Source: Cristatella mucedo
Lineage: Eukaryota > Bryozoa > Phylactolaemata > Cristatellidae
Direction of reading: 5' to 3'
NCBI GenBank assembly: GCA_009760855.2
Contig: WPIO01000134.1
Location: 12,501-76,500, forward strand
Length of the DNA: 64,000 bases
Position numbers and translations under genes: made by a program
In this document: in pieces, positions 45,214 to 55,750 of the stretch
Position numbering within the stretch: position 1 is the first letter of the stretch
Layout: the number at the start of each line of letters is the position of its first letter
Notes under the pieces: model-generated
Seen by the model: the letters and a program-made list of their open reading frames with translations, nothing else
What the model was told of the DNA's origin: nothing
Database searches by the model: none

Positions 45214-46158
45214 ATAATTATCTTGATTTAACGCCCTCACAGAACTTAATCTCTCTCTAGGCGCTTTGCATTTGCTGCAAAGGGATATGCAATTGAATGG
45301 TGAGTAAAATTGTGCTTGATAAACCAACAAAAATGAATAACATGGTTAGGAGTGACATGCACAGGGTAAGCATGCAGATGTGGTTAGTGGCAGCATGCAC
45401 AGTGTCAGCACACATAAGCACATCAAGGACGAATCACAGGGACCCACTGAATGCTGTCCTAAATACGTGTGTTTTTAAGTTCTTTTAATATGTGGTCAGG
45501 TCAGGGGACGTTCTGACGCAGGTCGGGAGGGAGTCCCAGGCTTTGGGAGCGTACGAACTAAATGCATGGTCTCCATAGGATTTGAGGTTTGTACAGGGTA
45601 TTTGTATACTGTTGGATTTTGAAAAGCGGGTGGTACGATGCTTGGCCTGATGTGGGAGTATGTCGGAAAGATAAGCTGGAGCCATAGAATGAAGGGACCT
45701 AAAAGTGAGCGACAAAACCTTGAAGTCAATCCGTTGCTTTACTGGTAGCCAGTGCAGGTCGGCGATAGAGTGGAGTAATGTGGCAACTGCGACGCTCACG
45801 ACAGACAAGCCTAGCTGCTGAGTTTTGCACCAGCTGCAATCGCCTGATCACACTTGCTAGTACGCCAGCGAGCAGTGAGTTGCAGAAGTCGAGACGGGAT
45901 GTCACAAATGCACGGACCAACTTAGATGTGGTATTCTTATCTTAACAAGCCCGAATTTTAGCAATGCTATGAAGCTGAAAATAGGCAGATTTGGCTGTGG
46001 AGCTGATATGGTCGTCTAACGAGAGGTCGCTTGGGAATATGACACCTAAATTTCGAGCTGATTCCACAGGAGATATGCTGGCAGAGCGAATTTTTGAGCG
46101 TCAGCCATTCCAATTTGTGTTTCACACTGGGTTTGCCCATAACTATTAAGTTAGAACC
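45214..46158 (-). mobile_element. LINE-A 3' fragment, antisense
   Basis: Begins with tail CGCCCTCACAGAACTTAATC and the 3'UTR, then the ORF2 C-terminus (VRAFVTSRLDFCNSLLAG, APKAWDSLPTCVRTSPD). It is 5'-truncated at the VMGKPSV motif near 46155. No extra base is present at the frameshift site seen in 34316-36981. Confidence 0.9.
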
Positions 46159-46214
46159 AGTAAACAGTACATACATAATGAATCGCATAGGAATTTAAGA
46201 AATATTATTTGCAT

Positions 46215-46420
46215 TTTCAGCTAGTGATCCTACATCCAAACTACAGACTCCTGTCATTCGTCACTAATAGGTTCGTTGGCCTTTGCAATTTAACGTTTAC
46301 ATGTATTACCTAGTTCTGCAGTCAGGCTTATCAGTCGCAAGCGTTGTGGTTTCCACATTCCACCATTTCTAGACGACTTGAATTATCCAATAGTCACCAA
46401 CTTTGAATGTTCATCACTTG
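46215..46420 (+). mobile_element. Ancient LINE-A fragment
   Basis: Weak sense match: TGATCCTACATCCAAACTAC, TGTCATTCGTCACT and ATTTCTAGACGACTTGAATT correspond to the DTTSKLVHAFVTS and LLADLHWLP coding parts. Heavily mutated. Confidence 0.5.
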
Positions 46421-46451
46421 TATACACTCTTTTCATTGTACGTTTTAATTT

Positions 46452-46780
46452 TAGGTAGCTCCGTCTGTAACTCCATAAAGCCGCTAAAAATATGTTCGTG
46501 CTTTGCAAGAGTGTTTTAAGAATCGCACTCCTAGCATTAGCTTCTTTCGGTGCGTATTCGGTAGCCAGAAGACTTCATCTCATGCAACAAAGAGAAAGTG
46601 GGAAGCATAGCAGAGTCGACTGAGCAGGAGAGGTACTGAATAGCATGGAAGTAGCAGCTCAGGATTGCTGAAGAGGATGTCCCTTAGTCGGCAGCAGGAG
46701 AGTAGTTGTCACTGCGTAATGATCGTAGAAGCGAGTTCCACAGTCTAGGACCAGCAGAGATCAAGCTTCTGTATTCACTT
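46452..46780 (-). mobile_element. LINE-B 3' fragment, antisense
   Basis: Best partner of 31012-31400. The minus strand reads GPRLWNSLLRSLRSDN. It ends with AGCTCCGTCTGTAACTCC at the low-coordinate side, the presumed 3' end. Confidence 0.65.
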
Positions 46781-47189
46781 AAACGTAAAGAATATTAAAG
46801 GAGAGTTCATTGTTAATGGTAGTATTGCATGTGGCGCCTTCTGAATAGCGTTCCTCTGCTTCAACCCAGTAAGATCTGCACGAGCTTGAGGACATCAGCG
46901 ATGTGGACTTCCTCTGGAAAACCTGCGTCCTCAAAACCTCTTGCATTAAGCAGGAATTTTAAGACGGTAGTTATCTTACTTAAAATGTATTGGTCGAATG
47001 CGTCACTATAGGTAATCGTTATCAAACTTATTGTGCCAACTTATAAAACTCTCCATTGAAAGCCATTTTTAGGACTTAATTGAATTGAGTATGTGCAGTA
47101 ACTACACATCTTTGGTGATAGAACCACGGTCAATTTCTCTAACTTATTTGTCATTCATTTATTATTAATAAAACGGCCATTAATAACTT
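46781..47189. other. No gene recognised
   Basis: Spacer between two LINE remnants. No exon seen. Confidence 0.5.
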
Positions 47190-47533
47190 GTTGCTTTCCA
47201 AAAGCCTGGAACTCTCCCCCAACTTGCGTTGCAATATCTCCTGACTTGACCACATTAAAAAACCTACAAATGCATCTACTTATCACAGCCTTAAGTGAGT
47301 CAAGGCGATTCAACCGTTATGCTCTTATGCTGATCCTGCGTACAGATGATGCCACTAACCTTGCTTACGTGCTGACAGCGTGCTTTGTCACCCCTATCCA
47401 TGTTATTATTGTTGTTTATTCAGCATGCCACCACTAACCATTCGATCGTGCTTCATTTGCAGGAAATGTAAAGCAGTTAGAAAGAGATCGAGTTTTCTGT
47501 GGTTACTTTATCGAGTGTATTATTATTATTACT
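47190..47533 (+). mobile_element. LINE-A 3' fragment
   Basis: From CCAAAAGCCTGGAACTCTCC through the 3'UTR (GATGCCACTAACC) to a degenerate tail GTGGTTACTTTATCGAGTGT and ATT repeats. Confidence 0.85.
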
Positions 47534-47981
47534 TATACAAACAAGTCTATTATACTTGCTTCGTTCCACATTAATTCACTTTCCCATTAGCTAAGATTGG
47601 AGCAATTGAAGTCACACACATTCGTCATTACTTTCCTTTGAGCACTTCGAAAAACGACCGAATAATTGATGTTTAGGTTTTTCATGGTTCTGTTCAAACG
47701 AAACTATTTTATAATGCTAATCTTTCTTATTTCAGGTTAACAGCTGTGTCACATGATAAAGAAAAACATTTCCTAGAAAAAAGTGGACACTTCTTAAATA
47801 AAGTAGGCCACGGTTGAATTATTAGCGATTATCCGCCATTTGGTTTGCTTGGGCATACCAGTTCTATGGTTAAAGATAGAGGTGGCTTATTTACACCTAC
47901 AAGATCGGATAAAAGGGCATGCATCCTGCACAGCCAGTGCTGAAAAAATATCTATCTAGTGGAAATAAGTATCGATCAAAC
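47534..47981. other. No gene recognised; presumed intron of the decayed gene
   Basis: Spacer between a LINE and the EGF-like pseudo-exon. Confidence 0.45.
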
Positions 47982-48104
47982 CTTCGTTAGGCTGGACAGC
48001 TGAGGCGACTTGCTGGGTCGAACAGTCACACCAAAAGCCTGCTCATCGTTTTCTGCACGTGCATTGAGATTGACACGGGCGAGAGGATATGCAGTAATTG
48101 GTAC
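47982..48104 (-). pseudogene. EGF-like exon with TGA stop (paralogue of 21909-22031)
   Basis: Exactly 123 bases like its paralogue, acceptor GCATTATTTCAG, donor GTTTGA, phase 1 at both ends. It reads NYCISSRPCQSQCTCRKR, stop (48043-48045), AGFWCDCSTQ. The paralogue has Gly (GGA) where the TGA is. No insertion or deletion. All six cysteines survive, so the gene lost function recently or the stop is not fixed. Confidence 0.75.
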
Positions 48105-48860
48105 CTGAAATAATGCAGAAGTATCTGAGGATACATCAGCCGGGCTAAGTAAATTTCTGGCGATACCATTGCTCCACTTGAAATCTGATTTCGATGCTTT
48201 ACGATGCTAGCCACTTCTATAACCGGCCTTGGTGTTCTGCAGATATTTCAGCATGCCAAATAGCTATGATTACAGCCAAGTTCCGACAGTAAGCACTTCC
48301 AGAACTTTTTAGATATTTATGAATAGCACCGCATTTATCTCTTAGACATTGCAAAGATTTATCCATAATTGAAAGTGAGCAGGTAGGTGCTACGGCTTGG
48401 ATGCCGAGAATTGGCGGCCGAAATGTATAAAAGAATAGCTTTATAGTGGTACGCTTGTTAAGTCCGAAATCTTGAAGTGGGACTTACTTGAAATAAGGCA
48501 GCTGTTGTCTAACGGCTGCTTTGACTGTCATAAACGCTTATTTTAGAATGACACAGCCGAATTCTGTTCAAGGGCTAATGGCGACACTATGGAAACTGTG
48601 CATCCTAAATTTCTTGCAATGCAGATGGACTTCGTTCAAATGGTTCGGAAACCGAAGAGTTACCATGCTCAAATCATCAGCTGCCCCGGCATGGCGTTAC
48701 CCATCAAGGAACCAGAAGACGCGGCAGATGGCACAGGAGCTACTAATACGACGAATGAAATTGTATTTCAAAGGTTTGAAGAAATGGTATATGCCAAATG
48801 AAAAGGGCAGCTTATTGACGTCATTGGGACTGCATGAAGTAGCGACATTATCACAGCACC
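48105..48860. repeat. Block paralogous to 22040-22830
   Basis: Intron and flank upstream of the EGF-like pseudo-exon, collinear with the same region of gene copy 1. A 169-codon plus-strand frame (48521-49030) crosses it but has no counterpart in the paralogue and no recognisable domain, so I treat it as chance. Confidence 0.6.
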
Positions 48861-49429
48861 TGGTAAGTGCTGACAAGTCCGAAAACAAAATCAGCATGAA
48901 TGTAACTGAACTAGAAACTATTAGCGGATTCTCGAATTTAGAAATACATGAATCGTGTCCTAAAATTCGATTATTCATTATTTCTATTTTTGGCTTGGCA
49001 ATAGGCACGAAGCTTGCAAATTCAATCTAGCCTCTCTGTGGCTGGAAGAAAAGTGGTCTAGACTAATCACACAGACTGGTATGGTTACAGCTTGCCGGCT
49101 CTGTATCACCTCTAATTTAAGATACAATCGGCCGACCTCTCTGAGACGAGGGAACGTCTTCTGTTGCACTTTCGCCGGCTTCGATGCACCTAGTCAGTCG
49201 GTCACTCATCTGCAATGACGAGCGACCTTGTTGTGGCTCAGTCGGATCTGTAGATCACTTCTCTGCATTTGATTGCCTGAAACGGCGGCCGCTCGGACAT
49301 CTTTGCATTTTTCTCGTTATACATTCCTATCACAACGAATAATCTCTGCCGCAACTGCTAAAATACTATCGAGCTCAGTCCTTCATATAATGGTCAGCTC
49401 ACTTCTCACACGAGCAATTGGGATCTGAG

Positions 49430-49930
49430 CTTGGTCGTCAATATCTACTGTTCATTATGCAGATGCGACTATCAAGCACAATCTGGTCTTTCATTTACAT
49501 ACGGATGTCATATAGCTGTACCTGCGCTTTGATTTCTTTCTTCCTTCCTGTAACACAAACTCTCTTAGCTCTCTACCTACATGCATTGCTGACATTCACA
49601 CTTATATGGAATATTCCAAAACTAAATGACGATTAAACCAACTTACTAGTTATTTGTGAATCCAAGGTTCTTCAAAAAATATGAAACATTACCTCAAATT
49701 TTTGTAGGCCAGCTACTGGCCGACAGATTCTTCCCAAAATCTATGTACCTTCTTTCTGCATTTCAAAAAATATTTCATTAAAATACGACAATGGCACCAC
49801 AGCTAAGGCGTTCCAATTTTAAATAATAACTGTTAGAAAATTCAGGCCAGCAGTGACAAGGATAACAATTGCGAGGTGATCAATTATTCATTTGTGACAT
49901 TCCATCTAAATTTGTGTAGCTCACAAGTTG
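49430..49930 (+). mobile_element. Ancient LINE-A RT fragment
   Basis: Sense remnants: a HYADAT-like trace of YADD, TCTCTTAGCTCTCTACCTAC, ACTAAATGACGATTAAACCA (LNDDKTN region) and later TTCATTTGTGACATTCCATC (AFVTSRLD region). No frame remains. Confidence 0.6.
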
Positions 49931-49958
49931 TACGTCCCCTCGTCTGATTAGTCGGTTG

Positions 49959-51563
49959 GAGACTACGACAGAGTCAGCCATTAAGCTTGCCGGTCTCTAA
50001 CGTCGCAATTGCCACTTTAGAACCACTTCATATTTACTGGCAATAGTTGCCATTGAAGTAGCATATCGACTTACAGTTTTTTTATCATATTTTTTTTCAT
50101 TCACTCTCTTAATCTAACCTGAATCGGTTGCTCATATTTGTTTCATCCACTCTCTTGATTCATTCTTAATTCGCTTCTCATATTAGTTTACCTCACTCTC
50201 TTGATCCAGACTACCTAAAATCCCAGTAGCTACCTACCAAGTAGGATTGGCTCTGTAAAAAAAAAATCCTGGCTGATTAAACAGCCTCTTTTTGTATAGC
50301 GACAGAAGAGCCTTTACGGCTATCCCCACCGCTCGCAGTGGCGAAAAAGGATCGCCCACCACAGGAATCGAACCCACGACCTCGGGTCCGAGGTCGTGAA
50401 AGCAACCGCCTTACCTAGTGTGCCATCACGGCTCACCAAAGACCAGCTCTTTCTGGTTTGTCACCATAGCCTGCTACCCAATCAGTACTGACAGTGTCAT
50501 AGCTCCTGATTTGACGAAGTTTAAACAGAAGCTGTAATCCCATCTGCTCCTCACAGCATTTGAATAGGCTGAATCTAAGTACTTAGCCATTAAGGTGCAC
50601 ATTCTTGCAGACTTACTCCTAAGCTGCTGGCCGACGGCCTGTCCCATCTCCTGGTTGCAAGCAGATAACACGTGGCTTCTCAGTCAGCCCTGCTGGCCAC
50701 ATGCCAAGAACTTAGAAAGAGAGCATAGCCAAAAATCTGTTCGCCTGGGTGCCTCCCCTGAAAGCTATATGCTCTGCCTTGGGAGCACTGGCAGCTTACT
50801 CTAGGCCTGAGCAGTTGCAGGGGCCCTGCCGCAGCTGGCTGCACTGTGAGCCCGACCAGGAGCCGGTGAGTCTAGGTGCTGTTCACCTGCCGAAGGTTAT
50901 ATCTGCCTCAATGCATGTATTATGTATTTAGGTACATGTAACTCTATGTATGCCTCAAGCAGAATTCCCAGCCTACTCAAGTCACTACTAAAGATGGCTG
51001 TGGTGGCTATTGCCCTGCCGGATCCATTGTTGTTTATACATGCACGAATGAAAAAGCACCAGTAAGCCCACTTGCTCCTAGCTGCATTGACTGGATTTAA
51101 GTACATTTTCACTCATGTATATACGCTTGTTGACTAATAAGCAGGCTGCTTGCCGACAGCATTGCTTATTTGAAAACTGAAAATACCTCGCCTCTCAGTC
51201 AGCTCTGCTGGCTGCCTACCAATAACACTGGCAGGCAATAGTATTGCAGCCCCGAGAGCCTGGGTTCACAAGGGGCAGGGCAGTAGCCACCGCAGCCATT
51301 TTCAGCAGAGACTTGAGTTGACTTTCCTCTTGCTTGGGGCATACAGGTATAGCCTCAGGTAAGTGGACATCGGCTGCCGACACTTGGCTGGCTCCTGGTC
51401 GGAGACACGTTACTGCAAAGCACACAAGCCACAATCGTTGAGACTTTGATGAAGCTGCCAGTGCTCCCAGGGCAGAGCGAATACTTTCAGGGGAGCAATG
51501 TAAGCTGACTGGGCAGAGAAACGTTACTGCAAAGCACACAAGCCACACGTGAGTGGTTTGCTT
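49959..51563. repeat. 1.6-kb tandem duplication, unit 1
   Basis: Nearly identical to 51565-53042 at an offset of about 1600. It contains a SINE-2 copy (50257-50433) and two arms of one sequence in inverted orientation (about 50680-51030 and 51197-51500). About 110 bases near the right end, flanked by the direct repeat TTACTGCAAAGCACACAAGC, are absent from unit 2. Confidence 0.9.
50257..50433 (-). mobile_element. SINE-2 copy in unit 1
   Basis: Minus-strand head AGCCGTGATGGCACACTAGG (A-box TGGCACACTAGG), arm ACGACCTCGGACCCGAGGTC (a self-complementary hairpin) and B-box GGTTCGATTCC, which fits the consensus GGTTCGANTCC. A body of about 80 bases and an A-rich end follow. The tRNA-like part resembles tRNAs with a long variable arm. 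Confidence 0.85.
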
Positions 51564-51564
51564 A

Positions 51565-53042
51565 GAGACTAGGAGAGAGTCAGCCGTTAAGCTTCCCGTC
51601 TCTAACGTCGATATTGCCACTTTAGAACCACTTCATATTTACTGGCAATAGTTGCCATTGAAGTAGCATATCGACTTACAGTTTTTTTATCATATTTTTT
51701 CATTCACTCTCTTAATCTAACCTGAATCGGTTGCTCATATTTGTTTCATCCACTCTCTTGGTTCATTCATAATTCGCTTCTCATGTTAGTTTACCTCACT
51801 CTCTTGATCCAGACTACCTAAAATCCCAGTAGCTACCTACCAAGTAGGATTGGCTCTGTGAAAAAAATCCTAGCTGATTAAACAGCCTCTTTTTGTATAG
51901 CGACAGAAGAGCCTTTACGGCTATCCCCACCGCTCGCAGTGGCGAAAAAGGATCGCCCACCACAGGAATCGAACCCACGACCTCGGGTCCGAGGTCGTGA
52001 AAGCAACCGCCTTACCTAGTGTGCCATCACGGCTCACCAAAGACCAGCTCTTTCTGGTTTGTCACCATAGCCTGCTACCCAATCAGTACTGACAGTGTCG
52101 TAGCTCCTGAATTGACGAAATTTAAACAGAAGCTGTAATCCCATCTGATCCTCACAGCATTTGAATTGGCTGGATCTAAGTACTTTGCCATTAAAGTGCA
52201 TATTCTTGCAGACTTACTCCTAAGCTGCTTGCCGACGGCCTGTCCCATCTCCTGGTTGCAAGCAGATAACACGTGGCTTCACAGTCAGCCCTGCTGGCCA
52301 CATGCCAAGAACTTAGAAAGAGAGCATAGCCAAAAATCTGTTCGCCTGGGTGCCTCCCCAGAAAGCATTCGCTGTGCCTTGGGAGCACTGGCAGCTTACT
52401 CTAGGCCTGAGCAATTGCAGGGGCCCTGCAGCAACTGGCTGCACTATGAGCCCGACCAGGAGCCGGTGAGTCTAGGTGCTGTCCACCCGCCGAAGGGTAT
52501 ATCTGCCTCAATGTATGTATTATGTATTTGGGTACATGTAACTCTATGTGTGCCTCAAGCAGAATTCCCAGCCTACTCAAGTCACTACTAAAGATGGCTG
52601 TGGTGGCTATTGCCCTGCTGGATCCATGGTTGTTTATACATGCACGAATGAAAAAGCACCAGTAAGCCCACTTGCTCCTCGCTGCATTGGCTGGATTTAA
52701 GTACATTTTCACTCACGTGTATACTCTTGTTGACTAATAAGCCGGCTGCTTGCCGACAGCATTGCTTATTTGAAAACTGAAAATACCTCGCCTCTCAGTC
52801 AGCTCTGCTGGCTGCCTACCAATAACACTGGCAGGCAAAAGTATTGCAGCTCCGAAAGCCTGGGTTCACAAGGGGCAGGGCAGAAGCCACCGCAGCCATC
52901 TTCAGCAGAGACTTGAGTTGACTTTCCTCTTGCTTGGGGCATACAGGTATAGCCTCCGGTAAGTGGACATCGGCTGCCGACACTTGGCAGGCTCCTGGTC
53001 GGTGACACGTTACTGCAAAGCACAGAAGCCACACGTGAGTGG
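51565..53042. repeat. 1.6-kb tandem duplication, unit 2
   Basis: Second unit, with few substitutions against unit 1. Arms at about 52281-52630 and 52797-53042. It ends at ACACGTGAGTGG, after which the sequence is unique. Confidence 0.9.
51861..52034 (-). mobile_element. SINE-2 copy in unit 2
   Basis: Duplicate of the SINE-2 at 50257-50433, carried along by the tandem duplication and not an independent insertion. A- and B-box unchanged. Confidence 0.85.
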
Positions 53043-53600
53043 TACAGTGAATGGCAATGGTGGGGCCTGCCCGACTTCAGCAGCTGGTCGAGCTGCTGAC
53101 ACCTTGCCCCCTCCCAGACCTGAGGCTGGCCTATTTAATTTTAATTTAATTATTGATTATAACTCCCTGCCTATTTGACCGACTTTAACCAGGGCTGGGT
53201 TATGGCTAGGACAGCAGGCGGCACGTTGTTGGATGAGTCTGACATAATTCTGTGCTACGATGCACCATTCAGTCGCAGACTGGTCCGGCTCGGCAACCAT
53301 TCACTGCTCAATTGCCGTCGTCAAAGCCTACTCTCCTGGCTGCAAATGAATGGCTATGCAGTAATATGCTGGCTGCAGGGTGACCCAGCTGCTGTCTAGC
53401 ACTGTGCCCCTGGCCATGGCAACCAACAGACAAGGTAGCCTGCAGCAAGTGCAGCAAACTACCATGCTCTCTCAATCGGTTTATATATATATAACAAAAT
53501 GTTCATTAACTTTGGCTCATAGACTATCAAAAATAAAAAACTTTCGACATACCTTGGATACTGACAAAATTCTTTAAAATGGCAAATGACCTGGATCAAA
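53043..53600. other. No gene recognised
   Basis: Unique sequence with no supported exon between the tandem duplication and the GT microsatellite. Confidence 0.5.
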
Positions 53601-53659
53601 ATCGCTCGGTTGTTAATGTACATGCTTACTTGTATATGTATATGTACTTAAATATATAT

Positions 53660-53723
53660 GCCTTTATGGGGTGTGTGTGCACGTGTGTGCATGCCTGCAT
53701 GCATGCATGTGTGTGTGCATATG

Positions 53724-53779
<56 letters not shown>

Positions 53780-53822
53780 TGTGTCTCAGTGTGTATGTGT
53801 GTGTGTGCTTCTGTGTGTGTGT
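53660..53822. repeat. (GT)n microsatellite
   Basis: Pure core from about 53724 to 53778 with imperfect GT/GC/CATG flanks. Open frames across it are artefacts. Confidence 0.95.
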
Positions 53823-53825
53823 TCC

Positions 53826-54090
53826 GTCGTCTCTTGTGGGTCCCTAACTACAATTACTCTGACCCCCATCACAGACTTATTCTTTACTGAGGCTTTACAA
53901 GACACTACAAACTCGTCGGATTCGTCACTAAAACAGTTTCACTAAACGACTGAAGTAATCAGAGACCATGTTATCAGTTCCCATGCTCACGTGGCTTTTA
54001 AATGTCACGAGACTAACATCATGGCGTCCTCTGACTCGTGCTTTTACAACAAGCAAAAACACAACCTGTTTCTCACAAGCAATGTCTTAA
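53826..54090. repeat. Dispersed repeat R5, copy 2
   Basis: GTCTCTTGTGGGTCCCTAAC, CTCTGACTCGTGC and ACAACAAGCAAAAACACAAC match 24874-25060 in order. Both copies start right after a microsatellite, which may be their 5' or 3' end. Confidence 0.6.
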
Positions 54091-54094
54091 CATG

Positions 54095-54931
54095 GTTACA
54101 TTTTCCTATGACCTCTCGCTAGACGACCACACTAGCTCCACACTCAAATCTGCCAACTTTCAGCTGTACAACATTGCTAAAATTTGGGCTTGTTTAGATA
54201 AGGGTACCACGTCTAAGTTGGTCCATAGATTCGTGACATCCCGTCTCGACTTCTGCAACTCACTGCCTACTGGCCAACCAGCATTTGGGATCAGGCGATT
54301 GCAGCTGGTGCAAAACTCCGAAGCTAGGCTTGTCTGTCGTGAGCTTCGCAGTTGCCACATTACACCACTTCTTGCCGACCTGAACTGGCTACCAGTCAAG
54401 CAACGGATTGACTTCAAGGTTTTGTCGCTCACTTTTAGGTCACTTCATTCTTTGGCTCCAGCCTATCTTTCAGATCTACTCCCCCACCAGGCCAAGCATC
54501 GTACCGCCTGCTTTTCGGAATCTAACAGTCTACCATTACTTCGTACAAACCTCAAATCCGTTGGAGACCGTGCATTTAGTTCGTATGCTCCCAAAGCCTG
54601 GAACTCCCTCCCGACTTGCGTCAGATTATCCGTTGACTTGACAACATTTAAATAGAACCTAAAAAACACACCTATTTAGGACAGCATTTAGTGGGTCTAT
54701 GTGATTCGTCGTTCATGTGCTTATGCATGCTGACACTGTGCATGCTGCCACTAACCACACTTGCATGCTGACCCTTTGCATGTCAACCCTAACTAGTTTA
54801 GTGATATTGTTCATCAAGCATGATATTACTTACGATTCAATTGCATTTCTCTTTGCAGGAAATGTAAAGCGCCTAGAAATAGATTGAGCTCTCTGAGGGA
54901 GCTTTATCAAGTGCATTCTTTTTATTATTAC
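54095..54931 (+). mobile_element. LINE-A 3' fragment with intact C-terminal frame
   Basis: Codons run unbroken from DLSLDDHTSSTLKSANFQLY through CLDKGTTSKLVHRFVTSRLD to the C-terminus near 54655. The 3'UTR and tail GAGGGAGCTTTATCAAGTGC follow. It shows the ancestral frame at the spot where the 34316-36981 copy has an extra base. RT itself is missing. Confidence 0.9.
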
Positions 54932-55014
54932 TATGTGTGCTACAACATGCCCAGAAGATCACCCCAATACTATACTATCTAGGTATTAAGTTAGCAAGAG
55001 AAAAATAAAGGAAA

Positions 55015-55750
55015 TGGCTGATGGTAAATATAAGTGTCTTTGGAATGTGCATCTGTGATTTGAACGTTTTGTTATATTAGTTACACTTAACTTTTGCAAA
55101 GACCGATTTATACGATCGAAATTAGGCCTCATAAGCCTGAGGATAGATAGTCGGTGCTTATCTTGGGCACACTTTCTCAACCTAGCTCTATGTCTACCTA
55201 GTAGTTCAATGTATTATGTAAACCACAAGCCACCTGCGTGAGGGCAAACGGTGTGATTATTCCAAGGGAAAAACTCAGCCAGAACGTCGACAAAGTCCAC
55301 GTTGGGGCATTCTACCAGTGTGAACAGGTCGGCATGAGGATCGAACTGCAGGGAGATGAAAGATATTTTCGTGGGACGATTATCATTGTTTAAAGAATTA
55401 AGATTGTATATAGGTTTATTCCTAAATGATTCTCAGTATGTAGGGATGGCAGAAACTGCAGATTATCTGACGTGTGTTTGTGGGCATACGTGTAGAATTC
55501 CTCATTCACAGTTAACGATTGAGTAAAATTGCAGGAGAATATTTGACTGATAGTGCGACCTCTGCTGTTCCTGAGTCATGCCCATGAGTAACAAGAGGAA
55601 AATAGGCAGAATGGCCCATAATGTAGAATTAAATTCAAAAGTTAAGGTAATGACATATCTTGTCAAACTGATTAAGAACTCAGAAGGCACGATTTATTGA
55701 ACAGAGAATAAAAATGAGGCCAGAAAAGATCTCAGATAAATTAGGATTTG
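55015..55750 (-). mobile_element. LINE fragment from the endonuclease-RT linker, antisense
   Basis: GGAATGTGCATCTGTGATTT, GTAAACCACAAGCCACCTGC and GCCCATGAGTAACAAGAGG align with 36340-36900 of the reference LINE. Diverged; possibly a related subfamily. It may extend left and right beyond the stated limits. Confidence 0.65.

Noticed and set aside
48521-49030. 169-codon plus-strand frame
   Set aside because: No recognisable domain or splice context. Part of it lies in the block paralogous to 22040-22830, where the frame is not preserved.
50285-50433. Functional tRNA gene on the minus strand
   Set aside because: The A- and B-box are good, but the same unit occurs four times with a common non-tRNA body and A-rich end, which is SINE structure. 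A clean acceptor stem was not seen.
53579-53945. Cys-Val repeat frames
   Set aside because: Translation of the (GT)n microsatellite.
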